Shown: positions 44,314 to 55,374, counted from the first letter of the stretch. The stretch: 64,000 nucleotides of DNA from Sinorhizobium terangae (GCF_029714365.1 NZ_CP121659.1:186001-250000); one strand, 5' to 3'. The notes: generated from the letters alone by a model not told the origin. Numbers and translations: made by a program.

Positions 44314-46605
44314 TCACGCGCGCCGGCGCACAAATTCGGCATCGGTGTCGGTCACGTAGCCAATCTCGGCGGGCTGGTCGAGGGCTATGCGGAACTGCGA
44401 GACGAGCTCCGAGAGGCCGGACGCCTCGTTCGAAAGACGATGCGTCATCGCCGTGCTTTCTTCGACCATCGCGTTGTTTTGCTGCGTCATCCGGTCGAGC
44501 GCGCGCACGGTTTCGTTGACGTGCTGGAGGCCGCTCACCTGGGCGCGCGCATCGGCGGCGATCTCCGAGATCTGGTCGTTGATAGCGTGGATTTGTCCGG
44601 AGATCCGGCTGAGTGCGTCGCCTGCCGCCCTCACGAGCGATACGCCATTCGCCACCTCGTCTGCAGACGCGGTGATGATGGTCTTGATTTCACGCGCCGC
44701 GACGGCGGATTTCTGGGCAAGCTCCCGCACTTCGTGTGCGACAACCGCGAACCCCTTGCCCGCCTCGCCGGCGCGTGCGGCTTCGACCCCGGCATTCAGC
44801 GCCAAAAGATTGGTCTGGAAGGCTATGTCGTTGATCGTGCCGATGATCTGCGAAATCGAATGCGAGGCGGATTCGATCCTGCCCATGGCATCAACCGCAT
44901 CGCTGACGACATCGCTTGACTTGTCGGAACTCTCTTTCGCAGCGGCTGCAATCTCAGTGGCGGAGGTGGCATGTTCGGCGGTGCGCCGTACGGTAAGCGT
45001 GATGGTGCCCAGCGCCGCCGCCGCTTGCTCCAGCGACAGCGCCTGATGCTCCGTGCGCTTTGCAAGCTGGTCTACTGCATCTCGCATTTCACCGGCGTCG
45101 CCGTGAATGTGGGCGATTCTCGTCTTCACATCGCGGAGTGTGAGCGCGAGCCGGTCGAGAGACATGTTGTAGTCCAGGCGCAGGCGATCGAGTCCTTCGA
45201 CGAACGGTTGGTCGATGCATGTGGTCAGGTCGCCGTGCGAAAGTCGTTCGAGCCCTGTCGCCAGTTCATCGACCGCTTCGCCGATGTGACGGGCCTCCTC
45301 TATCCGCGCGACGTCGCGTGCCCGTCGCTCGTCCTCGATCGATGCCCGCGTGTCTTCCGCCTCCTTCTCGAGGCGAACCCGGTCGATCGCCGCATCGCGG
45401 AAGACGACGACGGAGCGGGCCATGTCGCCGATTTCGTCCTTGCGCGTCTGGCCCGCGCAGGCGATCGCCGTATCGCCGCCGGCGAGCCGATCCATATCCT
45501 TCACCAGAGCCGATATCGGATCCGTCAGGCGGCGTGAGTACCAGATTGCAGTGACGATCGCGGCAATCAGGACCATGAGTGCCGACAGCAATGTCCAGTT
45601 GCGCAGCGCCGTCACAGCCGCGAAGGCCTCGCGCGAAGTCATGACGGCGGCGACAGTCCAGCGGGTGCCGAAGGCATCGAGGGTGGTCGCCGCCATCTGC
45701 GCTTCTTCACCGCGGAAATCCGGAAGCGCGCTGCTGGCGATCGCCTCGCTTTGGGTGACCGCTGCCGGTCGGTCCACCCGCGTACGCAGCATGTCGTTTT
45801 CGCTCGTCCTGGCACTGTCCGTCAGGAAGAAGCCGTTCTGGTCGATGAGGATCGTCTCACCCGTTTCGCCGAGTCCGGTCGTGTTGCCGACGATTTGGCC
45901 GATCATTGCGTCGGGCATTTCGAGCACGAGCGTACCGATCTTGCCGTCGAGCGACGCGATCGGAATGGCAATGAAGGCCGACGGTCTTTCGCCAAGCGGG
46001 CCGTAGCTCTCGTAGGAGGCGAAGGCAAGGCTGTTCTTGTCGGTACCTTCGGCGGTCGCCTCAAAGATGCGGCCAAGGCCAGTGCCCTTCCACGGTGCCC
46101 GCAACAGATTGACGGCGAAATCGCCTTTCTTGTTCAACGTGTAGACGACGTCGCCATTGAGATTGACGAGCAGAACATCCTTGTAACCGTGCGCCTCGGC
46201 AAACCGCCGGAAGAACGGATGGTAGCGGCCGTGCAGGTCGTCATACTTGTCCTTTCCGGCAGAGCTGAGCAGTGCCCGCTTGTCCTCGGCATTGGGGTTC
46301 TCCGTCGCGTAGCGCCGCGCAAGTTCGCCTGCGGCATCGCTGCCGATCCCGGCCATCGCACTGCTGAGGTCGCTCAATGCCTTCGCGACCGTTTTTTGCT
46401 CCTGCAGATTGCGCAGGTCATTTTCGATCGTCGTCAGGTAATGGCGCAATTCGTTGCGTCGGGCATCCGCCAGGGCTTCGAGTTTCTCGACCACCGCTTG
46501 AGAGGACATTCTGCCGCTGACGGTGAGGCTGGCAAGGCTGGTAGCGGCGATGGAAAGAACGGCCAGACCCGCCGCTGCGAGCGGGAGCTTCACGGATAAA
46601 CGCAT
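44314..46605 (-). CDS. Methyl-accepting chemotaxis protein (dCache sensor)
   Basis: 763 residues. [20 protein letters not shown] starts the first membrane helix; residues 30-330 form a periplasmic dCache-like sensor ([29 protein letters not shown]); a second helix ([18 protein letters not shown]) leads to HAMP and a long signalling helix with the hairpin core [26 protein letters not shown]. It senses a small molecule and controls CheA. The C-terminus has no CheR-binding pentapeptide. ATG at 46605 is preferred over one ten codons earlier. Confidence 0.93.
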   Translation of the reverse strand: MRLSVKLPLAAAGLAVLSIAATSLASLTVSGRMSSQAVVEKLEALADARRNELRHYLTTIENDLRNLQEQKTVAKALSDLSSAMAGIGSDAAGELARRYATENPNAEDKRALLSSAGKDKYDDLHGRYHPFFRRFAEAHGYKDVLLVNLNGDVVYTLNKKGDFAVNLLRAPWKGTGLGRIFEATAEGTDKNSLAFASYESYGPLGERPSAFIAIPIASLDGKIGTLVLEMPDAMIGQIVGNTTGLGETGETILIDQNGFFLTDSARTSENDMLRTRVDRPAAVTQSEAIASSALPDFRGEEAQMAATTLDAFGTRWTVAAVMTSREAFAAVTALRNWTLLSALMVLIAAIVTAIWYSRRLTDPISALVKDMDRLAGGDTAIACAGQTRKDEIGDMARSVVVFRDAAIDRVRLEKEAEDTRASIEDERRARDVARIEEARHIGEAVDELATGLERLSHGDLTTCIDQPFVEGLDRLRLDYNMSLDRLALTLRDVKTRIAHIHGDAGEMRDAVDQLAKRTEHQALSLEQAAAALGTITLTVRRTAEHATSATEIAAAAKESSDKSSDVVSDAVDAMGRIESASHSISQIIGTINDIAFQTNLLALNAGVEAARAGEAGKGFAVVAHEVRELAQKSAVAAREIKTIITASADEVANGVSLVRAAGDALSRISGQIHAINDQISEIAADARAQVSGLQHVNETVRALDRMTQQNNAMVEESTAMTHRLSNEASGLSELVSQFRIALDQPAEIGYVTDTDAEFVRRRA

Positions 46606-46935
46606 GACAACACCGAAATTTTGGAAAAAAATCAAATGCCGAGAGGCAGGTCATGGCGCATCATGCGCCTGGCGGGGTTTCCGCCCGCGGAGTTATACGG
46701 ATTTGTTTTAAGGTTTGATGACGGGCGTCGTTCATGACGCAAATAGCAATAGCGGCGCACCCTTTTCACATCTTCAAAGGTGCGCCGCGCGGCACGTGCG
46801 AAGGACGAAACGGCGCTGAAAGGGATGCCAATGGTATGACTTATTGGGGTACCTCAATATTTTCTTGAATTTGCCCCAGAATGCCCCATGATGCCATTGA
46901 TGAATGCATTGAGGTACACACCTTGGGAGGGGTTC

Positions 46936-47148
46936 GTGCGTCAAGCCTATTCGCCGGATGATGTCGATATCATGCGCGGCGCACTGGATGTCTGGTGCGC
47001 TCTGCACAACGTCGGAAGGGATGGTGTGGAAGCCAATGAGGCCGCCCGCCGCATCCTGGATCTGATGGGCAGGAAGAAATTCACCTGCGACCAGCTTCTG
47101 GCACAGCTCGCCGATTTCAGGCCGGCCCCTCGTCATCGGGTTTCCTGA
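46936..47148 (+). CDS. Hypothetical 70-residue protein
   Basis: GTG at 46936 follows GGGAGGGG closely. The product (MRQAYSPDDVDIMRGALDVW, CALHNVGRDGVEANEAARRI) is helical, soluble and acidic-basic mixed, not recognised. Its 3' end overlaps the next gene on the opposite strand by 32 bases. Upstream ATGs at 46888 and 46900 are possible but lack a ribosome site. Confidence 0.65.
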   Translation: MRQAYSPDDVDIMRGALDVWCALHNVGRDGVEANEAARRILDLMGRKKFTCDQLLAQLADFRPAPRHRVS

Positions 47149-47323
47149 TCAGGCCGGAAACGGTGTCCCTCAGTTTCAACAGTGGCAAATATTCGTTCGC
47201 CAGATGAATATCGAGGTGCGCCAGCGGTTCGCCGTTCAGCTCCGCGGCCTGCCCGGTTTCCTTGTCGATCACCGTCCAGGAGCCGTCCGATTCCTCTTTC
47301 AGGTCGTATCTCTGCGCTTCCAT
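47117..47323 (-). CDS. Hypothetical 68-residue protein
   Basis: MEAQRYDLKEESDGSWTVID, then KETGQAAELNGEPLAHL and a helical end; a small soluble protein with a beta-hairpin-like start. Not recognised. The ribosome site is weak. Base and codon character fit a real gene better than the opposite-strand frames. It converges with and overlaps the 70-residue gene. Confidence 0.6.
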   Translation of the reverse strand: MEAQRYDLKEESDGSWTVIDKETGQAAELNGEPLAHLDIHLANEYLPLLKLRDTVSGLIRKPDDEGPA

Positions 47324-47518
47324 AAGCAGAAGCTTAAGCGACGCGCGGAGCGTTTGATAGCGATTTCTGCTGTTGGACGATCACATGCCTGGGTAGGACG
47401 TGGCTGGTTGGACCATGTGGTCGGCTGCCGAGCCCGCTGCCTGTTACTCGTCTGGAGAAGCAGTCCGCCTGACATCTTCGGCAGGACTGTGTTGCCTACT
47501 GCAAAATCCTGTTTGTCA

Positions 47519-48001
47519 TCAGCCATTTCGCCGAGCGGGCCAAGCGTGGTTCGCGCCCATGCGAAGATTGGTACACCCCGTCGAAACCGGCTTCCCGGTT
47601 TCAGCGTCAAGGATGCGAATGAACATCGTGTGCTCTGTTCGGTTCACGCGCGTTACGACTCCCAGCAAGGCAAGGGACGCCCCGTGCGCTTTGGCAATAG
47701 AAGCCTCACAGCCCCCACAGTTTCGCAGTCCGTGCGGTGCAGCCGCCTGTTCATCCCCCGCCGGCACATCGATTACCGAAAAACGCCCGGACTTTGAGAG
47801 CATATCCCTCGCGACCTGCGCCGACTCGGACAGATACCGCCTGTCGTAGTCATCGGCCGAGATTATTCCTGCCCCAGCACTCTTGTCCTCCAATTCGAAA
47901 GGAAAGACCTCGATTGACACCGGCTTTGTCTGCTGAGCCTGCGCAAATGGGCAGGTGCCGGCAAGCAGCGCTGCGAGGACAGTCAAGGTGCGAATGCGCA
48001 T
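47519..48001 (-). CDS. Secreted DUF2380/DUF3280-like protein
   Basis: 160 residues with a signal peptide (MRIRTLTVLAALLAGTCPFA, cleavage near AQAQ). The mature part has SIEVFPFELEDKS, LSKSGRFSVIDV, the paired cysteines RNCGGCEASIAKAHGASLAL and LRILDAETG-like strands ending in GANHAW. These resemble, from memory, the DUF2380/DUF3280 periplasmic family (LxSCGGCDAALA, RGNTDESW). Function unknown. A single gene; 47324-47518 is empty. Confidence 0.7.
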   Translation of the reverse strand: MRIRTLTVLAALLAGTCPFAQAQQTKPVSIEVFPFELEDKSAGAGIISADDYDRRYLSESAQVARDMLSKSGRFSVIDVPAGDEQAAAPHGLRNCGGCEASIAKAHGASLALLGVVTRVNRTEHTMFIRILDAETGKPVSTGCTNLRMGANHAWPARRNG

Positions 48002-48247
48002 GGGGAAGCCCTCCCGTGAAAGGGGCCGCCATTGTACACGGCCCGACCACGCAAATCACGATTGCCGCAGAAGAGCTTCGACGCTTTGGCCACCGGGTCG
48101 AGACTTACAGCGCTATGCGCATCTGAACGATGGCAGCCTCTTCGACCGAGGCGGCCAGCGTCGATGGCAAAGGATGCGGGTTCGCGTGACAGCGGCACCA
48201 CGCCGTGGCATAGGGGGGCGCACAACCCCACCCAGGTCGTTTTCCCC

Positions 48248-49870
48248 ATGATCCGTATCGATAATATCAGCAAGTCCAACAGTCACCGCATCCTCTATAT
48301 CGAAGCCTCGGCGGCGTTGAACCGTGGCGAGAAGATTGGTCTCGTCGGCCCGAACGGGGCGGGAAAGACGACGCTCTTTCGGATGATCACCGGCGAGGAA
48401 CTGCCCGACGAGGGACAGGTCTCGGTCGAGAAGGGCATGACGATCGGCTATTTCGATCAGGACGTCGGCGAGATGGGCGGACGGTCGGCCGTCGCCGAGG
48501 TGATGGAAGGGGCAGGACCGGTCAGCGCCGTGGCGGCGGAACTGCGCGAGCTCGAGGCGGCGATGTCGGATCCGGACCGCCTGGATGAAATGGATGCGAT
48601 CATCGAACGCTATGGCGAGGTGCAGGCGCGCTACGAGGAACTCGATGGCTACGCCCTGGAAGGGCGTGCCCGCGAGGTTCTGGCGGGACTGAACTTCAGC
48701 CAGGAGATGATGGACGGCGATGTCGCGAAGCTTTCGGGCGGCTGGAAGATGCGCGTGGCGCTCGCCCGCATCCTGCTGATGCGTCCGGACATCATGTTGC
48801 TCGACGAACCGAGCAACCACCTCGATCTCGAAAGCCTGATCTGGCTGGAAGATTTCCTGAAAGGCTATGACGGCGCCCTGCTGATGACGTCGCACGATCG
48901 CGAGTTCATGAACCGGATCGTCACCAAGATCATCGAGATCGATGCGGGTGCGCTGACGACCTATTCTGGCGATTATGGCTTCTACGAGGAGCAGCGGGCG
49001 CTGAACGAGCGGCAACAGCAGGCCCAGTTCGAACGCCAGCAGGCCATGCTCGCCAAGGAAATCAAGTTCATCGAACGCTTCAAGGCCCGCGCCTCGCATG
49101 CTTCGCAGGTTCAGAGCCGGGTGAAGAAGCTTGAAAAAATCGACCGCGTCGAGCCTCCGCGCCGGCGCCAGACGGTCGCGTTCGAATTCCTGCCAGCTCC
49201 GCGCTCCGGCGAAGACGTCGTCAACCTCAAGAATGTCCACAAGGCCTATGGCAGCCGGACGATTTATGACGGCCTCGACTTCATGGTGCGCCGGCGCGAA
49301 CGCTGGTGCATCATGGGTGTCAACGGCGCCGGAAAATCGACGCTGCTGAAGCTCGTCACCGGCACGACCGCGCCGGACAAGGGCAGCGTGTTGCTCGGCG
49401 CCAGCGTCAAGCTCGGCTATTTCGCCCAGCACTCCATGGACCTGCTCGACGGCGACAGCACCATTCTGCAATGGCTGGAGGAACGCTTTCCCAAGGCCGG
49501 ACAGGCGCCGCTCCGGGCGCTGGCCGGCTGTTTCGGCTTTTCCGGCGATGACGTCGAGAAGCGGTGCCGGGTGCTCTCCGGCGGCGAGAAGGCGCGGCTG
49601 GTGATGGCCGCAATGCTGTTCGACCCGCCGAACTTCCTCGTCCTCGACGAGCCGACCAACCACCTCGATCTCGATACGAAGGAGATGCTGATCAAGGCAC
49701 TCTCGGCTTATGAGGGCACCATGCTGTTCGTCTCGCACGACCGCCGCTTCCTGTCGGCACTCTCCAACCGGGTGCTGGAGCTGACGCCGGACGGGATCCA
49801 TCAATATGGCGGTGGTTACATCGAATACGTGGAGCGCACCGGACAGGAAGCGCCGGGCCTGCGCGGGTGA
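48248..49870 (+). CDS. ABC-F family ATPase
   Basis: 540 residues with two nucleotide-binding domains and no membrane part: Walker A GPNGAGKTTLF and GVNGAGKSTLL, signatures LSGGWKMRVALAR and LSGGEKARLVMAA, Walker B LLDEPSNHLDLE and VLDEPTNHLDLD, with the ABC-F linker rich in Gln/Glu/Arg between. Such proteins act on the ribosome (compare EttA, YbiT, Uup). ATG at 48248 starts with MIRIDNISKS; a longer frame from 48032 is not convincing. No ribosome site is strong. Region 48002-48247 holds only the promoter. Confidence 0.93.
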   Translation: MIRIDNISKSNSHRILYIEASAALNRGEKIGLVGPNGAGKTTLFRMITGEELPDEGQVSVEKGMTIGYFDQDVGEMGGRSAVAEVMEGAGPVSAVAAELRELEAAMSDPDRLDEMDAIIERYGEVQARYEELDGYALEGRAREVLAGLNFSQEMMDGDVAKLSGGWKMRVALARILLMRPDIMLLDEPSNHLDLESLIWLEDFLKGYDGALLMTSHDREFMNRIVTKIIEIDAGALTTYSGDYGFYEEQRALNERQQQAQFERQQAMLAKEIKFIERFKARASHASQVQSRVKKLEKIDRVEPPRRRQTVAFEFLPAPRSGEDVVNLKNVHKAYGSRTIYDGLDFMVRRRERWCIMGVNGAGKSTLLKLVTGTTAPDKGSVLLGASVKLGYFAQHSMDLLDGDSTILQWLEERFPKAGQAPLRALAGCFGFSGDDVEKRCRVLSGGEKARLVMAAMLFDPPNFLVLDEPTNHLDLDTKEMLIKALSAYEGTMLFVSHDRRFLSALSNRVLELTPDGIHQYGGGYIEYVERTGQEAPGLRG

Positions 49871-50027
49871 TGGGCGGCGCTTCCGCGATGTGCACCCGAG
49901 GCTGATGGACGCCTGCGTAAACGTCGTGAGCGGCGCCATTGTTTATAGCGGAAGAAACCCGCACTTGTCGGTGCGAAGCGCCTGCGTTGTTGAGTGCAAG
50001 GAATCCAGCGATTTCAAGGGGATAGGC

Positions 50028-50102
50028 TGGTGCTGCTAGAGAGATTTGAACTCTCGGCCTCTCCCTTACCAAGGGAGTGCTCTACCCCTGAGCTATAGCA
50101 GC
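50028..50102 (-). tRNA. tRNA-Thr (anticodon GGT)
   Basis: 75 bases on the minus strand. Acceptor GCTGCTA pairs with TAGCAGC and CCA is encoded. Anticodon stem CTCCC/GGGAG closes the loop TTGGTAA (anticodon GGT). D-arm AGCTCAGGGGTAGAGC and T-arm GAGAGTTCAAATCTCTC are normal. Confidence 0.97.
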
Positions 50103-50259
50103 ATTCCGGCGGCCGGTTTGTGACAAGCCGCATCAAGCGAGGCGCCTATTGCCATAGCTTTGGGGCGAGCGCAAGCCGCAATTCGAAGTTTTTGGCCCGA
50201 TCCATCAGAAATCGGCCTCATGCTTTCGAAGGTCCCGATTTTGCGCTAATGCATTGGCC

Positions 50260-50466
50260 ATGCAGGACGATGACGACAAGCAGCACCCGCCGAAGGCAGC
50301 AAAGGGCGGCCGCACCGTGGAATCAGACGCCAAGCGATTGCGGCTCGCAAAGAACTTGCGCGACAATCTCCAACGCCGCAAGCAGCAGATGCGAGCGCGC
50401 CGCGCAGGCGCCGCCGACGAGACATCCGGATTGCCTGCCGCAAAAACGGACGAATCGGACGATTAG
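50260..50466 (+). CDS. Small conserved basic protein upstream of murA
   Basis: 68 residues: MQDDDDKQHPPKAAKGG, then a basic helix RLAKNLRDNLQRRKQQMRAR. It resembles the short proteins commonly annotated ahead of murA in alphaproteobacteria. No domain known. ATG at 50260; TTG at 50254 is also possible. No clear ribosome site. Confidence 0.68.
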   Translation: MQDDDDKQHPPKAAKGGRTVESDAKRLRLAKNLRDNLQRRKQQMRARRAGAADETSGLPAAKTDESDD

Positions 50467-50630
50467 ACAGAGATGGCGACGATTGTCGTGAATTCTTCGG
50501 AAATTCTCGGCGGTCTCCCGTCACCCGCATTTCAACGCACTTCTAATTTCACGGCATCTCCAATAAGAGACGCCTTCAAACAACACTGAATTTACGGAAA
50601 GGCGGGCTTCGAGCCCGTTCAAGAGGCCTC

Positions 50631-51923
50631 ATGGATCGCATCAGGATTGTAGGCGGCAATCAACTTCACGGGGTCATTCCCATTTCCGGCGCCAAGAATG
50701 CGGCCCTGCCGCTGATGATCGCGTCGCTGCTCACCGACGATACGCTGACGCTGGAAAACGTTCCGCATCTGGCCGACGTCGAGCAACTGATCCGCATCCT
50801 CGGTAATCATGGCGCCGATATTTCCGTCAACGGCCGGCGCGAGCGCCAGGGCGAGAGCTACGCCCGCACGATCCATTTTACCAGCCGCAACATCGTCGAC
50901 ACCACCGCGCCCTATGAACTCGTATCGAAGATGCGCGCGAGCTTCTGGGTCATCGGGCCGCTGCTCGCCCGCGAAGGCAAGGCGCGTGTGTCGCTGCCGG
51001 GCGGCTGCGCCATCGGCACGAGGCCCGTCGATCTCTTCATAGAGGGGCTGACCGCGCTCGGCGCCGATATCGAGATCGACGGCGGCTACGTCAACGCGAA
51101 GGCGCCGGAAGGCGGGCTGATCGGTGCGCGCTACGTCTTTCCGAAAGTCTCCGTCGGCGCCACCCATGTGTTGATGATGGCCGCGACGCTCGCCAACGGC
51201 ACGACGGTGCTCGGCAATGCCGCCCGCGAGCCGGAGGTCGTCGATCTCGCCAAGTGCCTCAATGCCATGGGCGCGAAGATCAGCGGGCAGGGCACGAGCA
51301 CGATCACGATCGAGGGCGTACGCTCTCTTTCCGGCGCCCGCCATCGCGTGCTGCCCGACCGCATCGAGACCGGCACCTATGCCATGGCGGTCGCCATGGC
51401 CGGCGGCGACGTCATTCTCGAAGACACCGACGCCGCCCTCCTCGACACCGCGCTCGAAGCGATCCGGCGGGCGGGCGCAGAGATCAGCCAGACGAACAGC
51501 GGCATCCGCGTCGTCCGCAACGGCGCCGGCATCAAGCCCGTCGATATTGTCACCGATCCCTTCCCTGGCTTCCCGACCGACCTGCAGGCCCAGTTCATGG
51601 GGCTGATGACCAAGTCGAGCGGTATTTCCCACATCACGGAAACGATCTTCGAGAACCGTTTCATGCATGTGCAGGAACTGGCGCGGCTCGGCGCGAAGAT
51701 CTCGCTTTCGGGCCAGACGGCGAAGATCGAAGGGGTGAGCCGGCTGAAGGGCGCGCCGGTGATGGCGACCGACCTGCGTGCCTCTGTCTCGCTCGTCATT
51801 GCCGGGCTTGCGGCCGAGGGCGAAACCATGGTTTCGCGCGTCTACCACCTCGATCGGGGCTTCGAGCGCCTGGAAGCGAAACTTACGCGCTGCGGCGCGC
51901 ACGTGGAGCGCGTCAGCGACTAA
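50631..51923 (+). CDS. murA: UDP-N-acetylglucosamine 1-carboxyvinyltransferase
   Basis: 430 residues, standard Mur[21 protein letters not shown] holds Lys22 and Asn23; the fosfomycin-target Cys126 is in [13 protein letters not shown]. It adds enolpyruvate to UDP-GlcNAc, the first committed step of peptidoglycan. A weak GAGCCCGTTCAAGAGG precedes ATG 50631. Followed by a mosaic repeat. Confidence 0.97.
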   Translation: MDRIRIVGGNQLHGVIPISGAKNAALPLMIASLLTDDTLTLENVPHLADVEQLIRILGNHGADISVNGRRERQGESYARTIHFTSRNIVDTTAPYELVSKMRASFWVIGPLLAREGKARVSLPGGCAIGTRPVDLFIEGLTALGADIEIDGGYVNAKAPEGGLIGARYVFPKVSVGATHVLMMAATLANGTTVLGNAAREPEVVDLAKCLNAMGAKISGQGTSTITIEGVRSLSGARHRVLPDRIETGTYAMAVAMAGGDVILEDTDAALLDTALEAIRRAGAEISQTNSGIRVVRNGAGIKPVDIVTDPFPGFPTDLQAQFMGLMTKSSGISHITETIFENRFMHVQELARLGAKISLSGQTAKIEGVSRLKGAPVMATDLRASVSLVIAGLAAEGETMVSRVYHLDRGFERLEAKLTRCGAHVERVSD

Positions 51924-52031
51924 TTCCCGGCGGGTCGCCCTGTCCAGGATTGCAGGATGGTTCGATTTCAGGAAAAGCGGGAGCGGATCGCGCGTAAAAC
52001 CGCGTCCCGCGCCATTTCGTCCCGCTCAACT

Positions 52032-52133
52032 TGCATGATTCCTTAAATCGGAATCGATTTAAGGACAAAATGATGCGGCAATTTAAGGTGCTACAGCGAC
52101 CTTTGCGCGTCCGATTGGACGCGCGGCGCTGTA
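52032..52133 (+). repeat. Intergenic mosaic repeat, family 1, full-length
   Basis: TGCATGATTCCTTAAATCG with CGATTTAAGGACAAAAT, GCAATTTAAGGTGCTACAGC and the hairpin GCGCGTCCGATTGGACGCGC, ending GGCGCTGTA. It fills most of the 304-base gap between murA and the DUF2948 gene. A second GC-rich inverted sequence (GCGGGAGCGGATCGCGCG to CCGCGTCCCGC) precedes it at 51978-52012. Confidence 0.88.
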
Positions 52134-52227
52134 ATGCGCCCGGAACCGTTGCGGTTTCTGGCGCGACGCCTTATGTCCATTGCGATTGTGGCGCAAAAAG
52201 ATGGCGCCTGAAAACAGGATGGATCGC

Positions 52228-52668
52228 ATGGATGCTCTGAAGCTGCTGGCACTCGACGAGGAAGACCTTGGCGTCGTTTCCGCGCATGTGCAGGACGCAG
52301 TCTTCAAGGTGGCGGGCATTTCCTATGACGCCCGCCGTGGTCAGCTTTCCTTGGTCATCAACCGGTTCGTCTGGGAAAACGCCGACGGCAAGCGGCGCAG
52401 TTTCGAGCGGCGCCGGGCCGTGCTCTCGTTCAAGCGCGTGGTCGCCGTGCGCTCGCTCGGTTTCGACCGGGGGGATGCAGAAGCGGTTCTCGACCTCCTG
52501 GCCCTGCGTTTTTCCATGAAGGGCGAGGGGCCGGAAGGTGCGATCGAACTGGTGCTCGCCGGAGAGGCATCGATCGTGCTCGATGTGGAATGTATCGAGG
52601 TACAGCTTGCCGACACGGGCGGGGCGTGGGAAACCGCGTTCAGACCCCGGCATCCCGAAGGCGCCTGA
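52228..52668 (+). CDS. DUF2948 family protein
   Basis: 146 residues: MDALKLLALDEEDLGVVSAH, QDAVFKVAGISYD, RFVWENADGKRRSFERRRAV, then LFLVLSG-like strands ending VLDVECIEVQLAD. DUF2948 is a beta-rich cytoplasmic family, function unknown, in alphaproteobacteria next to hisD. ATG at 52228 has AGGA 8 bases upstream; ATG at 52219 is possible. It precedes hisD by 36 bases, same strand. Confidence 0.88.
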   Translation: MDALKLLALDEEDLGVVSAHVQDAVFKVAGISYDARRGQLSLVINRFVWENADGKRRSFERRRAVLSFKRVVAVRSLGFDRGDAEAVLDLLALRFSMKGEGPEGAIELVLAGEASIVLDVECIEVQLADTGGAWETAFRPRHPEGA

Positions 52669-52704
52669 GCACCCGACCGGTCATCACCAGAAGGATATCT
52701 CGCA

Positions 52705-54009
52705 TTGGCAACCAGGCTGAACTATCTCGACAGCGGCTTCGAACAGGCGTTTGCCGCGTTTTTGACAACCAAGCGGGAAGTTTCGGAAGACGTCAATGCC
52801 GCCGTACGCGCCATCATCGACGATGTTCGCGCCCGGGGCGACGCGGCGTTGGCGGAGTACTCCGCTCGCTTCGACGGCATCGATTTCGCCACAACCGCGA
52901 TGGCCGTCGGCGCGGCTGAGATCGACGCGGCGATCGATGCGGTCGAGCCCGAGGTTCTCGGCGCCTTGAAGGTCGCCGCAACCCGGATCGAGGCGCATCA
53001 CCGCCGGCAATTGCCGAAGGACGATATCTACGAAGATGGACTGGGCGTTGGGCTCGGCTCGCGCTGGACGGCGATTGACGCGGTCGGGCTCTATGTGCCG
53101 GGCGGCACGGCGAGCTATCCGAGCTCGGTTCTCATGAATGCACTGCCTGCCAAGGTTGCCGGCGTGCCGCGCATCGTCATGGTCGTGCCTGCAAGCGGCG
53201 GCGCGATCAACCCGGCCGTGCTCGCGGCCGCGCGTCTCGCCGGCGTCGAGGAAATCTACCGTATCGGCGGCGCCCAGGCGGTCGCCGCACTTGCCTATGG
53301 TACCGAGACGATCGCGCCGGTGGCCAAGATCGTCGGTCCGGGCAACGCCTATGTCGCGGCCGCCAAGCGGCAGGTTTTCGGCACTGTCGGCATCGACATG
53401 ATTGCCGGTCCGTCGGAAGTGCTGGTGATCGCCGACAATGGTAACGACCCGGACTGGATCGCCGCCGACCTTCTGGCGCAGGCCGAACACGACGCCGGCG
53501 CCCAGGCGATCCTGATCACCGATGATGCGGCCTTCGGGGATGCGGTGGCGGCGGCGGTCGAACGGCAGTTGAAGACGCTGCCGCGTGCCGAAACCGCGGC
53601 TGCAAGCTGGCGCGATTTCGGCGCCATCATCGAGGTGCCGGATCTCGAGAAGGCGGTACCCCTTGCCAACCGGATCGCCGCCGAGCACCTGGAACTGGCT
53701 ATGGCGGATGCGGATCAGATGGTTCCGAAGATCCGCAATGCCGGTGCCATCTTCGTTGGTCGCCATACGCCGGAGGTCATCGGCGACTATGTCGGCGGCT
53801 CGAACCATGTGCTGCCGACGGCGCGCTCGGCGCGCTTCTCGTCCGGCCTCGGCGTGCTCGACTACATGAAGCGGACATCGATCCTCAGGCTCGGTGCGGA
53901 TCAGTTGCGCGCGCTCGGTCCCGCTGCGATCGCGCTCGCGCGGTCGGAAGGTCTTGAGGCCCATGCCCGCTCGGTCGCCATTCGCCTCAATCTCGGGGGC
54001 GAGGGATGA
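52705..54009 (+). CDS. hisD: Histidinol dehydrogenase
   Basis: 434 residues. [63 protein letters not shown] and the zinc/catalytic [11 protein letters not shown] are the family's marks. It makes histidine from histidinol in two NAD-linked steps. The start is TTG at 52705, after AGAAGGATAT. Its stop overlaps the UPF0262 start. Confidence 0.97.
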   Translation: MATRLNYLDSGFEQAFAAFLTTKREVSEDVNAAVRAIIDDVRARGDAALAEYSARFDGIDFATTAMAVGAAEIDAAIDAVEPEVLGALKVAATRIEAHHRRQLPKDDIYEDGLGVGLGSRWTAIDAVGLYVPGGTASYPSSVLMNALPAKVAGVPRIVMVVPASGGAINPAVLAAARLAGVEEIYRIGGAQAVAALAYGTETIAPVAKIVGPGNAYVAAAKRQVFGTVGIDMIAGPSEVLVIADNGNDPDWIAADLLAQAEHDAGAQAILITDDAAFGDAVAAAVERQLKTLPRAETAAASWRDFGAIIEVPDLEKAVPLANRIAAEHLELAMADADQMVPKIRNAGAIFVGRHTPEVIGDYVGGSNHVLPTARSARFSSGLGVLDYMKRTSILRLGADQLRALGPAAIALARSEGLEAHARSVAIRLNLGGEG

Positions 54010-54485
54010 AGGCCGATCGCAACCTGCGGCTCTGCGATGTCGTGCTGGACGAAACAACGATCGGCCGCTCGACCCCCGACGTGGAGCACGAGCGCGCGGT
54101 TGCGATCTTCGACCTGCTCGAGGAAAATCTCTTCGAGCCCGTGGGGCATCCCGGTGGTCCTTATCGGCTGAACCTGTCGCTGGTGGACTCGAAGCTCGTC
54201 TTCGCGATCTCGACCGATGGCGGGGAGGATGTCGCTACGCATATCCTGTCGCTGACGCCATTCCGGCGGATCGTCAAGGACTATTTCATGATCTGCGAAA
54301 GCTATTACGCCGCGATCCGATCGGCGACGCCGAGCCAGATCGAAGCGATCGACATGGGCCGCCGCGGCATTCACAACGAGGGCTCGCAGACGCTGATGGA
54401 TCGCTTGTCCGGCAAGATCAGGCTGGATTTCGATACGGCGCGGCGGCTCTTCACACTGGTCTGTGTGCTCTATTGGCGTGGTTGA
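54006..54485 (+). CDS. UPF0262 family protein
   Basis: 159 residues matching UPF0262 in length: [54 protein letters not shown] and RGIHNEGSQ. Function unknown; the gene is nearly always next to hisD in alphaproteobacteria. ATG overlaps the hisD stop (ATGA). Confidence 0.93.
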   Translation: MKADRNLRLCDVVLDETTIGRSTPDVEHERAVAIFDLLEENLFEPVGHPGGPYRLNLSLVDSKLVFAISTDGGEDVATHILSLTPFRRIVKDYFMICESYYAAIRSATPSQIEAIDMGRRGIHNEGSQTLMDRLSGKIRLDFDTARRLFTLVCVLYWRG

Positions 54486-54495
54486 CGGGGGCGAT

Positions 54496-54966
54496 ATGAC
54501 CGGTACCGCCTTGCCGCAAGCGAAATCGCCCCGCTCGGTTCTCTTCATGTGCGGAATGAATGCCATCCGCTCGCCGATGGCCGAAGCTCTTGCCAAGGCA
54601 ACACTGCCGAAGGGGACTTACGTCGCATCAGCCGGCGTGCGGCATGGGGAGCGAGATCCCTTCGTCGATGTGGTCCTCGCCGAAGTCGGCCTGACGATCG
54701 ACCGCCATCAGCCGCGCACGCTCGATGAGCTTGAGGACGATTACTTCGACATCATCGTGACGCTCGCGCCGGAAGCCCACCACGTGGCGCTTGAACTGAC
54801 CCGGTCCATGGCCGTCGATGTCGTCTATTGGCCGACACCGGATCCAACGGTTGCGACCGGGACGCGCGAGCAGATCGTTGCGGCCTATCGCTCAGTTCGT
54901 GACCATCTGGCGACGCTGATCGCCAGCCGCTTGGCTGTCGAGCACGCGCGCCGCGAGGAGGCCTGA
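54496..54966 (+). CDS. Low-molecular-weight protein-tyrosine-phosphatase-like protein
   Basis: 156 residues. The P-loop is CX5R: SVLFMCGMNAIRSPMAE (Cys19, Arg25), and the acid loop near VVYWPTPDPT supplies Asp. Family members remove phosphate from phosphotyrosine or reduce arsenate; the loop residue MN after Cys-Gly is not typical of ArsC. Part of the hisD-infA block. ATG 54496 is 11 bases after the UPF0262 stop. Confidence 0.87.
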   Translation: MTGTALPQAKSPRSVLFMCGMNAIRSPMAEALAKATLPKGTYVASAGVRHGERDPFVDVVLAEVGLTIDRHQPRTLDELEDDYFDIIVTLAPEAHHVALELTRSMAVDVVYWPTPDPTVATGTREQIVAAYRSVRDHLATLIASRLAVEHARREEA

Positions 54967-55155
54967 CCGTCAAAAATCAGTGCCGTTCCGTCCAAGGGCA
55001 AACGGCATTGATGCCGATTGAGGAAGCATGGCGTACAATTGCTGAAAAAGCCGGATCAAAGCGGTTCACAAAGCTTCCCCGATTGTGTAGTTTCCGGCAA
55101 ATTTTCGCGGATGCGTGGCGCATCCCAGAATGAAAACGAGAAAGAACAATCCTGT

Positions 55156-55374
55156 ATGGCGAAAGAAGAAGTCCTAGAATTTCCGGGCGTGGTCACCGAA
55201 TTGCTTCCCAACGCGACCTTCCGCGTGAAGCTTGAAAACGAGCATGAGATTATCGCTCATACGGCCGGCCGTATGCGCAAGAACCGCATCCGCGTTCTCG
55301 CCGGTGACAAGGTGCTCGTCGAAATGACCCCCTACGATCTGACGAAGGGCCGCATCACCTACCGCTTCAAGTAG
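55156..55374 (+). CDS. infA: Translation initiation factor IF-1
   Basis: 72 residues, the invariant OB-fold: [60 protein letters not shown]. Binds the ribosomal A-site during initiation. The ATG at 55156 is chosen over a 46-codon longer frame because the family begins here. 190 bases upstream contain the promoter. Confidence 0.98.
   Translation: MAKEEVLEFPGVVTELLPNATFRVKLENEHEIIAHTAGRMRKNRIRVLAGDKVLVEMTPYDLTKGRITYRFK

Noticed and set aside
50028..50102. Integrative element at tRNA-Thr or tRNA-Phe
   Set aside because: No integrase, transposase or repeated tRNA end was found near either tRNA.
51978..52012. GC-rich inverted sequence after murA as a terminator
   Set aside because: No T-tract follows and pairing is imperfect; likely another repeat fragment.
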